NCBI GenBank assembly: GCA_020063565.1
Contig: JAICDB010000007.1
Span: 62,001-126,000 of the forward strand
Source: Clostridiales bacterium
Lineage (GTDB): Bacteria; Bacillota; DSM-16504; Desulfitibacterales; JAICDB01
Direction of reading: 5' to 3'
Length of the DNA stretch: 64,000 bases
Part shown: positions 6,893 to 14,217 of the stretch, piece after piece
Position numbering within the stretch: position 1 is the stretch's first letter
Layout of the letters: each line of letters starts with the position of its first letter
Made by a program: the position numbers and the translations under genes
Notes under the pieces: generated by a model
Databases searched by the model: none
Told to the model about the DNA's origin: nothing
What the model saw: the letters and a program-made list of their open reading frames with translations, nothing else

Positions 6893-7699
6893 TTACCCTG
6901 TACAACAGTTGTTCTGATAATCTGTCAGCTCTATTTCCGCCGGCACTTGGCTACAGATTCGGCAACTCTTATTGGTAACAATCTCAATTTTTCTAAAATC
7001 CATATTGAGCCCTTCATAAATTAATAGTTGTCCCGTTAAGAGTTCACCTATCCCAGCAAGATATTTTATAGCTTCCGTTGCCTGTAATGTTCCGACAACC
7101 CCTGCTGTCACTCCCAAAACACCTGCCTGGCTGCAAGTGGGAACTGCATCCGGAGGAGGTGGGGAATCAAATATACAACGGTAACAGGGTCCCTTCCCGG
7201 GCACATAAGTCATCAGCTGCCCTTCAAACCGTATTATTCCGGCATGGACAAAAGGTTTTCTGAGTTTCACACATGCATCATTAATTAAAAATTTTGCTGC
7301 AAAGTTATCGGTGCCGTCTATAATAAAATCGTAATCTCTGTCAGTTATTAAATCCTCTATGTTTTCCAAATCCACCCTTTCCCTGTAAGTAACAACATTT
7401 ATATCAGGGTTAATAAGACCGATGGTTTCACAGGCTGACTGCACTTTATATTTTTCTACATCACCTGTAAAATGCATAATTTGCCTCTGCAGATTTGACA
7501 ATTCCACTTTGTCAAAATCCACGATACCTATAGTACCAACTCCTGCAGCAGCAAGATACATAGCTGCCGGTGAACCTAAACCTCCCGCTCCGATAATAAG
7601 AACTTTTGAGTTTAAAAGTTTGTGTTGCCCTTCCGGTCCAAAATCCTTCAAAATAATATGGCGGGAATATCTTTCCAGTTGTTCATTACTAAAATTCAT
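6893..7699 (-). CDS. ThiF/MoeB/HesA family adenylyltransferase
   Basis: This E1-like enzyme of about 268 aa adenylates the C-terminal Gly-Gly of small sulfur-carrier proteins. Visible motifs are the nucleotide loop GAGGLGS near residue 37, the IDGTDNF segment near 128, zinc cysteine pairs near 173/176 (GPCYRC) and 247/250 (CRIC), and a candidate catalytic Cys at about 190 (VPTCSQ). No ThiS or MoaD gene lies in the window. The protein ends with Cys-Cys-Thr-Gly, an unusual tail. The ATG at 7699 has AAGGAGG upstream. It heads the three-gene operon with the siroheme reductase and TusA protein, so it may feed sulfur to a carrier in that pathway. Confidence 0.88.
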   Translation of the reverse strand: MNFSNEQLERYSRHIILKDFGPEGQHKLLNSKVLIIGAGGLGSPAAMYLAAAGVGTIGIVDFDKVELSNLQRQIMHFTGDVEKYKVQSACETIGLINPDINVVTYRERVDLENIEDLITDRDYDFIIDGTDNFAAKFLINDACVKLRKPFVHAGIIRFEGQLMTYVPGKGPCYRCIFDSPPPPDAVPTCSQAGVLGVTAGVVGTLQATEAIKYLAGIGELLTGQLLIYEGLNMDFRKIEIVTNKSCRICSQVPAEIELTDYQNNCCTG

Positions 7700-7835
7700 A
7701 GTTTACACCTCCTTAATTTATATATTATTACTTATCCGATAGAATTAGTAGTTCTTAATTAAGCATAAGTATATCGAATTAGTTGTATTTAAGCAAGTAT
7801 AACTTGATTTTTTTAGAAAATTAATTATTCATATA

Positions 7836-7957
7836 ACCCGTATGGGCAGCAAAAGATAGCTGAAAAGAGTGGAAATAAATACGAAGAAGGCTTCTTCCAA
7901 CAAATGTATGATTACTGTAATGGAATGATGGGTGGTTATGGTATGATGGGTTGGTAA
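7836..7957 (+). pseudogene. Fragment of DUF2680-type Met/Gly/Tyr-tail protein
   Basis: On the + strand an open stretch without a start codon encodes QQKIAEKSGNKYEEGFFQQM followed by YDYCNGMMGGYGMMGW and a stop. This is the C-terminal third of the secreted protein at 11817-12086, with the same MMGGYGMMGW ending, in opposite orientation. The signal peptide and N-terminal half are missing. A terminator follows directly. Confidence 0.8.
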
Positions 7958-7965
7958 TCTTTTTT

Positions 7966-7997
7966 AAGATGGTATCGATGAGATACCATCTTTTATT
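7966..7997 (+). terminator. Rho-independent terminator
   Basis: Stem AAGATGGTATC / GATACCATCTT with a 5-nt loop, then TTATTTTT on the + strand, 8 bp after the stop of the DUF2680-type fragment. Confidence 0.85.
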
Positions 7998-8052
7998 TTT
8001 TAAAACAGTATTTCTTTAAGAAGTACCATTATTATGGCAAATGTTATATTTC

Positions 8053-8370
8053 TTATAATCTAGTAGGTGTTGCATTATTTATTTCTGTAATATTTTTATC
8101 AAAACAAGCTCTGTTTAATAACCCTGTCAACTTATCAGTCTTAAGTTCATCATGCAAAAATTTGTTTGTCTCTTTTAAAGTAGCGAATTTTTCAAAAAAC
8201 ATATGGGCGATAAAAAAGTTAAATATTCCAAACAGCAAGCCCATCAATATACAATGCAGCAATTGATTACGCATAAAAGGCATAACTATATAATGAAAAG
8301 TTAAGCCATAAATAATACCAATTAAAAGCATACTTAATAATAGCTGAAATTGTATTGAGTTTTTAGACAT
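8053..8370 (-). pseudogene. Diguanylate cyclase truncated at the start of its GGDEF domain
   Basis: The 105-codon frame encodes two or three membrane helices (residues about 8-60), a short linker, and then TDKLTGLLNRACFDKNI. That is the conserved D-x-LTGLxNR opening of a GGDEF domain. Soon afterwards the frame ends, without the catalytic GGDEF loop or the remaining 140 or so residues. A plausible promoter lies just upstream. A membrane-anchored signalling enzyme was probably cut off here, and the product cannot make c-di-GMP. Confidence 0.75.
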
Positions 8371-8420
8371 GCGCCTCTCTCCATCCCAAATTTAACCTTC
8401 AATAATTATTTCTTATCTAT

Positions 8421-8449
8421 AAAGTATTGTACTTGCCTTCAATTGTCAA
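8421..8449 (-). promoter_or_regulatory. Sigma-A-like promoter of the truncated cyclase
   Basis: Minus strand TTGACA (8444-8449), 17-bp spacer, TACTTT (8421-8426). The ATG of the truncated gene is about 50 bp further on. Confidence 0.5.
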
Positions 8450-8514
8450 TATATTATAATCTAAGCGCGAACTTTTGCCTGCTTTTTAGGGGAGAGAAGT
8501 TATAAAAAAAATTA

Positions 8515-8548
8515 AAAAAGCGCTACTGGTAAGCGAGTAGCACTTTTT
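8515..8548. terminator. Bidirectional terminator-like hairpin
   Basis: AAAAAGCGCTACT / AGTAGCACTTTTT with one C-A mismatch and an 8-nt loop. The rest of 8371-8697 shows no gene apart from the promoter described separately. Confidence 0.6.
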
Positions 8549-8697
8549 ATAAAAGAGGATTAGAAATTGAACAAAATTGTCTTCAGATAAGATTATATCT
8601 ATTAATTTTGAAGATATTGTAATAACATGATGAAGTAAATCTAAACAATTTCATATCCAGCATTTATGTTTGTAAAATTAAGTTTTTTCAATGGTTA

Positions 8698-9204
8698 CTA
8701 ATTTTGCAAAAACTTCTCCATTCTTGGATCTGAAACCATCTCTAACATAAAGTCTTCCATTTCCGGATTAAACATAATTTCAAGCATATCCTTTTTAAAA
8801 CTTTCATCACTCATAATTCTAATCATTTGTGATTGTATTTCCGGGTTATGCATCATATTCATCATAAATCCAGTCATTTTAGTATCTGACATGATTTTAA
8901 ACATATCTTCCTGGACTTTCTGATCACTCATAATATTAATCAATTGAGACTGCATTTCGGGAGTATGCATCAAATCCATCATCATTGGCATCATTTCCGA
9001 AGAACTCATTATTTCTACCATTGTATCTCTATTTTCAGGTGAAGACATGAGATTCATAATTGTTTCCGGATTTTGCATCATATAACTACTCATTTCTGAA
9101 TAATCCATCATCATTTCCCGGTTATTTGATGATGAAGAACAACCTGTAATAAGAATACCAAAAAGTAAAACTACCATCATAAGACCTAGCATGATTTTCT
9201 TCAT
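8698..9204 (-). CDS. Methionine-rich repeat lipoprotein
   Basis: This 168-aa protein has a signal peptide ending in the lipobox LITGC (Cys 22), so it should be anchored outside the membrane. I count 37 methionines (about 22 percent). The mature part is built of roughly 39-residue repeats; two near-copies run from MMMDLMHTPEMQSQ and from FMMNMMHNPEIQSQ, each continuing with IMSD and a further IMxx unit, plus partial copies on both sides. No cysteine occurs after the lipobox. Such Met clusters typically bind Cu(I) or Ag(I), or act as oxidant scavengers. The function is inferred from composition; I do not know a named family. Neighbours are a CcdA-like membrane protein and other island genes. 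Confidence 0.8.
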   Translation of the reverse strand: MKKIMLGLMMVVLLFGILITGCSSSSNNREMMMDYSEMSSYMMQNPETIMNLMSSPENRDTMVEIMSSSEMMPMMMDLMHTPEMQSQLINIMSDQKVQEDMFKIMSDTKMTGFMMNMMHNPEIQSQMIRIMSDESFKKDMLEIMFNPEMEDFMLEMVSDPRMEKFLQN

Positions 9205-9523
9205 AAATTAAACATCCTCTCTAAATTATGTAGTTTGATAAAGTGAATTTCTATCAGATGGAGTTTTAGACTCCACCTGAATGATAGTTGAAAAAATCCA
9301 GGAGCTAAGCGACGGTTAGCTATAGGATAAACTTACAATGATAAGATATATTCGTCATATTTTAACAAAATCCTCCTGAACTTTTTAGATTTTCAAACTG
9401 CAACTTTTCATGTACATATTTAACAACTTGTAAATTGTAAGTGCAGCTTCAGTCTCTATAGTTGTTTCCATTATGGACAGAATTTATGTAATCGAATCAA
9501 GACTTATATAAGCTCGTTACTCC
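9205..9523. other. Intergenic region without a recognisable gene
   Basis: AT-rich, with small hairpins (GGAGT / ACTCC near 9260-9275 and AGCTAA / TTAGCT near 9303-9321) and only very short frames. One minus-strand AGGAGG is followed at 13 nt by an ATG opening a 12-codon frame. Nothing supports a gene. Confidence 0.5.
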
Positions 9524-9555
9524 AAAAAGCCGTAGCTTATATTCGCTGCGGTTTT
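9524..9555. terminator. Terminator-like hairpin
   Basis: AAAAAGCCGTAGC / GCTGCGGTTTT with one bulged G and a G-T pair, with T runs on both strands. Between it and the ccdA stop (9556-9664), a minus-strand AGGAGGGG followed by ATG opens a 5-codon frame, and an overlapping frame reads MVVAAVLFTVAPWII. This could be a tiny membrane peptide or debris. Confidence 0.5.
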
Positions 9556-9664
9556 AATGTTAGATAATCCATGGCGCTACTGTAAATAATACCGCTGCTA
9601 CAACCATCAAAACGGAACATTCATACTAACCCCTCCTGAGCCATGTTTCAAAAAAGTTTGTTGA

Positions 9665-10420
9665 CTACATACCCAGAGGCAATCTATAGGGAAGCAACTG
9701 CTGAATATATGAAGTAATCAATGTAAAACGACCCGTAAGCATTAAGAAACCAAAAATAATCATAATGCCACCGGTAACTGCAGCAACAATTTTATAGTGT
9801 TTTGAGATTCTTTTCAGGATAGACAACCCTTGAGGACTGGTAATTATAAATGCTACCGCCATATACGGTAATGCCAATCCAACAGAGAAAATAAACATCA
9901 TTACCATTCCTGTACTTCCTGCTCCTGTTGCACCTGCTAAAATGAGCATTGAATATAATGTAGGTCCTATGCAGTGGGAACAAGCAATTGCAAAAAATAC
10001 ACCTATTAAAAAAGAGTTCAAATAGCGATTCTTGGCCTGAAATTTTTTTAAATTAACACGCTCCTCAAGATTTAACTTATCTAAAAATTGAGGTTTAAAA
10101 ACTCCAAGTAAAGTTAATCCAAAGAAAATTATAAAGGTACCTCCGATGATATTTAACACAGGCATGTAACGGTTAAATATGTTTCCTATAATACCTGCCG
10201 CTCCACCGGCCAGTGTGAAAATCAAAATAAATCCCAGTACAAAGAAAACAGTACTCATCATAATTCTTCGTCTAAATCCTGCAGTATGCTTTTGACGCTG
10301 CAGTTCTTCCACTGACATTCCTGTTATAAGTGAGAAATAGACCGTAATCATAGGTATTATACAGGGTGACAAAAATGAAAATATTCCTGCCAAAAAAGCA
10401 AGCCACAACAAATTCTCCAT
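9665..10420 (-). CDS. ccdA: CcdA/DsbD-family thiol-disulfide transmembrane protein
   Basis: The 251-aa protein has about six membrane helices and the two conserved half-sites of the family: FLSPCIIP with Cys 20 in the first helix, and ACSHCIGP with Cys 147 and Cys 150 in the fourth. CcdA passes reducing electrons from cytoplasmic thioredoxin to extracytoplasmic thiol proteins, for cytochrome c maturation, spore proteins or metal resistance. The extra Cys (SHC rather than one Cys) is a variation of the second site. Start chosen at the ATG at 10420, which has GGAGG 6 nt upstream; the longer frame would swallow that site. No thioredoxin-like partner lies next to it, so the substrate is unknown. 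Confidence 0.85.
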   Translation of the reverse strand: MENLLWLAFLAGIFSFLSPCIIPMITVYFSLITGMSVEELQRQKHTAGFRRRIMMSTVFFVLGFILIFTLAGGAAGIIGNIFNRYMPVLNIIGGTFIIFFGLTLLGVFKPQFLDKLNLEERVNLKKFQAKNRYLNSFLIGVFFAIACSHCIGPTLYSMLILAGATGAGSTGMVMMFIFSVGLALPYMAVAFIITSPQGLSILKRISKHYKIVAAVTGGIMIIFGFLMLTGRFTLITSYIQQLLPYRLPLGM

Positions 10421-10625
10421 AGTATCCCTCCACTTCACTTCTAAAAAATTTATACTTCATAATGTAAACCAAAAAATTGAAGAAACAGTGAAGGATTTTT
10501 AAAATTTACAGTAAGATTTTCGACATCATCTAAAAAAAGTTCTAAATTTTTTTATAAACTCTTCAAAAATTCTTCAATATCCTGTGTTACCTTTACAGTA
10601 CAGTATTATAGAAAGGAGAATTTGT

Positions 10626-11282
10626 TTGGTTTATGAATATGGCTTTTGGCCCATTGTGGTAATAAATGTAGCAATATTTCTTTTATTTGCTATCAGTTTT
10701 TTAAAACCCAGAAAAAAGTTTGAATGGCGTTCTATGGGTGTCTTCAGTGCATTCATAGTAGCACTTTTTACCGAAATGTACGGTTTTCCACTTACAATTT
10801 ACATCCTGACCTCCTATTTTGGCTACCAGCTTCCTGTATTTCAACCCTTTTCACATGTCAACGGACACTTACTGGGGACATTACTTGGCGTCTCAGAGAA
10901 TATGAAAATTGTCATATGCCAGATAGGCAGCATTTTTATGGGAGCGGGTATCGGAATTATGGGCTGGGGGTGGTGGTTCATTCACAAAGCCGATGGTGAA
11001 CTTGTAACAACGGTCCCCTACAAATATGTAAGACACCCGCAGTATACCGGGCTCTTCCTGGTTACTATCGGAATGTTAATTCAGTGGCCAACCATAATCA
11101 CCTTAGTTATGTGGCCCGTTTTAACCCTAAGCTACATTCGACTTGCTAAAAAAGAAGAAAAAATAGTTATTGAAGAATTCGGGGAGAAGTATTTGGATTA
11201 TCGGAGCAATACCCCTGCATTTTTCCCAAATTTAAGGCAAATTTTTACAAATACTAAGGCAGGTGATAATATTGAAGGGTAA
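10626..11282 (+). CDS. Isoprenylcysteine carboxyl methyltransferase-like membrane protein
   Basis: This 218-aa protein has about five membrane segments and ends with the ICMT/PEMT signature: PYKYVRHPQYTG near residues 140-150, followed later by EEFGEKYLDYRSNTPAFFP. These are SAM-binding features of the bacterial ICMT-like family, whose substrates are mostly unknown. The TTG at 10626 has AGGAG 7 nt upstream; the frame before it lacks a ribosome site. Genes of this type are often seen near copper or mercury genes. The next gene overlaps its end. Confidence 0.8.
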   Translation: MVYEYGFWPIVVINVAIFLLFAISFLKPRKKFEWRSMGVFSAFIVALFTEMYGFPLTIYILTSYFGYQLPVFQPFSHVNGHLLGTLLGVSENMKIVICQIGSIFMGAGIGIMGWGWWFIHKADGELVTTVPYKYVRHPQYTGLFLVTIGMLIQWPTIITLVMWPVLTLSYIRLAKKEEKIVIEEFGEKYLDYRSNTPAFFPNLRQIFTNTKAGDNIEG

Positions 11283-11469
11283 GTTTGGCTGGTTGATGAG
11301 TCTATGTTGTATTTTGCCACTACTAGCTGTAATGTACTTTATTCATCAGGGAGATACCAGCAGCAGTCCCTTTTTCTGGATATTAATTCTTTTATGCCCC
11401 CTGATGCACCTCTTTATGCACAGAAATATGAAGCATGGAGACGAAAATGATGAAACAAAAGAAAATTAA
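11272..11469 (+). CDS. DUF2933-type small membrane protein
   Basis: The 65-aa protein has two hydrophobic helices and the ending CPLMHLFMHRNMKHG, typical of DUF2933, a family often found in metal-resistance islands. The histidine and methionine spacing could bind metal. The TTG at 11272 follows AGGTG by 6 nt; a GTG at 11263 is possible but lies too close to its ribosome site. Its start overlaps the methyltransferase gene by 11 bp, so the two are translationally coupled. Confidence 0.75.
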   Translation: MKGKFGWLMSLCCILPLLAVMYFIHQGDTSSSPFFWILILLCPLMHLFMHRNMKHGDENDETKEN

Positions 11470-11510
11470 TATATTTGATACAAAAAGGCGCCCGTTAGCT
11501 TATGAGCGCC

Positions 11511-11720
11511 TCAATTTATTGTAAAACCTTGCAGAAATTCGCTCCTACTTTCTTTAACGCTCAATTCTTTACGATCTAGTCCATTTGCTGTTTCCTGCTC
11601 CGATCCATCCCCGGCACCACTAGCGTCAGTTTCACTCGTGTCAGATAGACTAGCTTCATTAATCTGCGAAGAAGGAAGAAGATTGTCGGGTTTTATCTTC
11701 TTAACCTTATAATTTTCTAT
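11511..11720 (-). pseudogene. Open-frame remnant, unrecognised acidic/serine-rich protein end
   Basis: A minus-strand frame stays open from 11720 to the stop at 11511-11513 but has no usable start codon. A nearby ATG at the same junction reads only MNRKL before a stop. The 66 or so residues are hydrophilic and rich in Ser, Glu and Asp (for example SLSDTSETDASGAGDGSEQE). It looks like the tail of a larger gene that was cut. I recognise no family. Confidence 0.4.
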
Positions 11721-11782
11721 TCATACTTCTTTTCCTCACATTCATATTATTGCTAGCGCAATGTATAAAATCACGAAAAAAA

Positions 11783-11805
11783 ACGGCAACCAGCTAAGTT
11801 GCCGT
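11783..11805 (-). terminator. Terminator of the DUF2680 gene
   Basis: Stem ACGGCAAC / GTTGCCGT with a 7-nt loop and a run of eight T on the minus strand, 12 bp past the stop. Confidence 0.9.
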
Positions 11806-11816
11806 AATCTAAGGAA

Positions 11817-12086
11817 TTACCACCCCATCATGCCGTAGCCACCCATCATTCCGTAACCACCCATCATTCCATTGCAATAGTCATACATTTGACGATAGAA
11901 ATTTTCATTATACTCCGGTAGCTCTACACCTCTTTTTTCTGCAATCTTTTGTCTTAATTGCCACATTTCTTCATAAAGCGCTTTTAGTTCATCATCTTCT
12001 GCAGCTATGTTATTTGCAGCAAATGCAGGTACAGCCATCACCACCAATAGAGCTATCACCAACAAACCTATAAATTTTTTGTTCAT
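11817..12086 (-). CDS. Secreted DUF2680-type protein with Met-Met-Gly-Gly-Tyr tail
   Basis: The 89-aa precursor has a Sec signal peptide ending AFA (cleavage near residue 23). A short helical domain follows (LKALYEEMWQLRQKIAEKRG), of the kind found in DUF2680 proteins. The C-terminus repeats GMMGGY and ends MMGW. The tandem Met-Met/Tyr tail is unusual and could bind soft metals. The start at 12086 follows GGAGGAAG. A truncated relative lies at 7836-7957 in the opposite orientation, which suggests a past duplication and rearrangement of this island. Confidence 0.8.
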   Translation of the reverse strand: MNKKFIGLLVIALLVVMAVPAFAANNIAAEDDELKALYEEMWQLRQKIAEKRGVELPEYNENFYRQMYDYCNGMMGGYGMMGGYGMMGW

Positions 12087-12412
12087 TTATACTTCCTCCT
12101 TTGTTTATTTTTTATGTGCCTTTTATTTACTTACATTCTAACAACTCTTTGTAATGAAACTTTGAAATAATATTGAAGAATTAGTGAATTTTTCTTCCCA
12201 TACAAAAAACTACGCTTTCAAAAAGCGCAGCTGTCCTTTTTACGTCCACTAAAATGTATGAAAAACTCTATCAAAACCTCTTTTCTGCAGCTTATCGGGA
12301 ATATTTCCTTATCTATCGCCACCTACCACCAAGTTACTCATAATAATCCTCCCTCTTTTGCTAATTGATAATGACTGTCAACCAAATATAATAAATTTTT
12401 TTAGGGTCTCCC
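12087..12412. other. Intergenic region without a recognisable gene
   Basis: AT-rich sequence. Only a small hairpin (CGCTTT / AAAGCG near 12210) stands out. No coding signal was seen. Confidence 0.4.
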
Positions 12413-12655
12413 ATGACTCAAAGCATTATCTGGAGCTATATAGCAGCATTTCTAGTAAATGCACTTATTTTCGTTCCGCTCATGCTAGGCTTAAATGAAA
12501 AGCCAAGCTATCTGGATACAAGTATTGCCAACTGACCACTTGATGCCTTTACCTACCTCATGGGTCCACCGCTAATAGAATCAAGTTCCATTGCCTTGCT
12601 GAACTCATCATTGTTTAAATTATTGGTGATATCCCGCAATTCTTGCTGTTGTTAA
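12413..12655 (+). pseudogene. Small membrane-protein frame interrupted by TGA
   Basis: An ATG at 12413 starts a frame with one hydrophobic helix (WSYIAAFLVNALIFVPLMLG). It reaches TGA at 12533-12535 after SIAN and then continues in the same frame through PLDAFTYLMGPPLIESSSIA to a TAA at 12653-12655. One TGG-to-TGA change would explain the interruption. The ribosome site is weak (AGGG). I recognise no family and see no evidence that the TGA is read as selenocysteine. Confidence 0.4.
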
Positions 12656-12951
12656 AGTTGTACAAAAGCATTAATTTGATCATCTGTAAACTTTTCAATT
12701 TCTTAACGTACTTATCGACCTCCAGGTCACTTAACTGTTGATTAAAAATTTTGATGGTTTCAACGCTAAAAATTCTTAGGGAAGACGAGTTAATTGAAAA
12801 GAAAGAAGTAATAGAGGCTGAATAAGTCTCTTTTTTTATGCCCAAAAGAGGAGCATTCCTGTAAAGAAAAGATATCTCCTGATAAGCCGGAAATATATTT
12901 ATATGCCAGAGCCATATGTATAAAATTACTTGATTAACGGAGAGAATGATA
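12656..12951. other. Intergenic debris upstream of the toxin-antitoxin pair
   Basis: Contains short coherent peptides in shifting frames on the minus strand (for example ETIKIFNQQLSDLEVDKYV, then EIEKFTDDQINAFVQL one frame over) and a + strand 23-codon frame at 12754-12825. This is what a frameshifted small gene would look like, but I cannot name it. Confidence 0.35.
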
Positions 12952-12979
12952 TTATCATTAATGTAAAGATTAATGATAA
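12952..12979 (+). promoter_or_regulatory. Operator of the toxin-antitoxin operon
   Basis: Perfect inverted repeat TTATCATTAAT, 6-nt spacer, ATTAATGATAA. It ends one base before the AAGGAG ribosome site of the antitoxin gene, the position expected for autorepression by a Phd/YefM-type antitoxin. Confidence 0.75.
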
Positions 12980-12995
12980 CAAGGAGAGATATTTT

Positions 12996-13277
12996 ATGGA
13001 AAAGATTATTGGAATTGATAAAATACGTCCCCAATTAGGAAAGTATCTTAGAGAAGTTGAAAAAAATGAAGATGTAGTAATCATCTCTTCACGCTCAAAA
13101 CCAAGAGGAGTTCTAATTAGTTACTCATCATATGAAGAATTAAAAAAACTTTCCGAAAAGGCAAAACAAATGGAAGTTAAAAGTATATTAGATGAAATGC
13201 GTAAAAAAGCAGAAAAAGTCGGTTTGACTGAAGAGGATGTGTTAAAAGAAGTAAAGGAAGTACGATCATGCGAGTAG
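12996..13277 (+). CDS. Phd/YefM-family antitoxin
   Basis: The 93-aa protein has the Phd/YefM N-terminal fold (IDKIRPQLGKYLREVEKNEDVVIISSRSKPRGVLI) and a charged helical C-terminus that would wrap the toxin. The start at 12996 follows AAGGAG at 9 nt; the in-frame extension to 12930 crosses the operator and is unlikely. The gene overlaps the PIN toxin by 10 bp. It probably represses its own promoter through the inverted repeat at 12952-12979. Confidence 0.88.
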   Translation: MEKIIGIDKIRPQLGKYLREVEKNEDVVIISSRSKPRGVLISYSSYEELKKLSEKAKQMEVKSILDEMRKKAEKVGLTEEDVLKEVKEVRSCE

Positions 13278-13681
13278 TCATAGATACTAATGTCTTAATA
13301 TCAGGCATGTTGAGTAAAAAAAGTTATCCTGCTGCAATTCTTGATGGTTGGATTATGAATAGATTTCAACCTGTCGTAAGTCCGGAATTAGTTGAAGAAT
13401 ATAGTAAAGTATTAATCCGAAAAAAGTTTGAAAGATTAGGATCTGTGAGAAAACGTTTAGCATTATTAGAAAAATTATTAAACTTTCCCTGGATAACGTT
13501 AGTTTATCCAGAAGAAAAATTAAAAATTATCGCTGAAGATCCTAAAGATGATATGGTTTTAGAATGTGCCGTTGCTGGTAAAGCTAAGCGTATTGTTACC
13601 GGCGATGAACATTTACTTAAGTTAAGATTTTTTAGAAAGATAGAAATTGTAACATCTAGACATTTCATAGAAGATATTTAA
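13268..13681 (+). CDS. PIN-domain toxin (putative RNase)
   Basis: The 137-aa protein belongs to the PIN family of putative toxin components. The acidic metal-binding residues are in place: D6 in VIDTNVL, E40 or E44, D94/D95 in KDDMVLECA, and D113 in VTGDEHLL. PIN toxins are Mg-dependent ribonucleases that cut tRNA, rRNA or mRNA. The start overlaps the antitoxin end by 10 bp, so synthesis is coupled. The gene looks intact, and the pair is probably active. Confidence 0.9.
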   Translation: MRVVIDTNVLISGMLSKKSYPAAILDGWIMNRFQPVVSPELVEEYSKVLIRKKFERLGSVRKRLALLEKLLNFPWITLVYPEEKLKIIAEDPKDDMVLECAVAGKAKRIVTGDEHLLKLRFFRKIEIVTSRHFIEDI

Positions 13682-14022
13682 GCTGGTTAGGAAACCAGAT
13701 TTTTTGTCTGTTTCCCTCATAAGTAGAATAACCAGCCAAATCACAACAGGCAGTGTGAAAGTTCCCAAATATTAAAATAAATCTCAATTCTTCCTGTGGA
13801 ATTTTAAAAAATTTCCACCATAACCACGCCAAAATAATTAGCCCGGTATATACAAAAATAGAAATTAAAATTAACTGCACACTGTTACTAAAGAGTTCAG
13901 GTGAAAACTGTTTATTGAAGGATGCAATCAATAGTACCGGCATAGTAATTTTTCATGACAACATCACTTAACGCCTTTGAAACCTCTTCTGAAATATGAT
14001 TTCCTCTAACAGCTGCAAAGAC
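13665..14022 (-). pseudogene. AEC-family transporter remnant with frameshift
   Basis: Reading leftward from about 14022, the sequence encodes FAAVRGNHISEEVSKALSD in one frame. It then shifts to MPVLLIASFNKQFSPELF, a membrane helix and KFFKIPQEELRFILIFGN in another frame (13943-13665). Together these match the N-terminal third of AEC permeases, in order. A further shift near HTACCDL leads to a frame resembling a later helix. The first helix and the C-terminal half are missing. The ISExVSKALSD segment is shared with the fragment at 2410-2568. Confidence 0.7.
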
Positions 14023-14053
14023 AAATACCGGAGGTTAAAAACCCCGGTATTTG
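14021..14053. terminator. Strong hairpin, probable terminator
   Basis: ACAAATACCGG / CCGGTATTTGT is a perfect 11-bp stem, with an inner GGTT / AACC stem. It lies 165 bp beyond the metH-like stop on the minus strand; T-richness after it is modest in both directions. Confidence 0.6.
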
Positions 14054-14217
14054 TAAAATTAATTTATTTGATATCAGCACCGGATCACCGGCCTTACTTT
14101 CGTGAATTTTGCCCTTTCGACTTCACGATTAAATTTTAAATCTATTAAATAATTAACTGTACTGGGAAAAAATCCTTCTTTTTTTGACATATATTTTGCC
14201 GTCTTTCCCCATTACCT
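14054..14217. other. Intergenic region without a recognisable gene
   Basis: No coding signal. It lies between the hairpin and the end of the methyltransferase gene. Confidence 0.4.

Noticed and set aside
12533-12535. Selenocysteine reading of the TGA in the small membrane-protein frame
   Set aside because: No known selenoprotein family, no visible hairpin of the right type, and a single TGG-to-TGA mutation explains it better.
12615-13034. 139-aa minus-strand frame across the toxin-antitoxin promoter
   Set aside because: It runs antisense through the operator and antitoxin start and has low-complexity composition; only short pieces look protein-like, so it is treated as debris.
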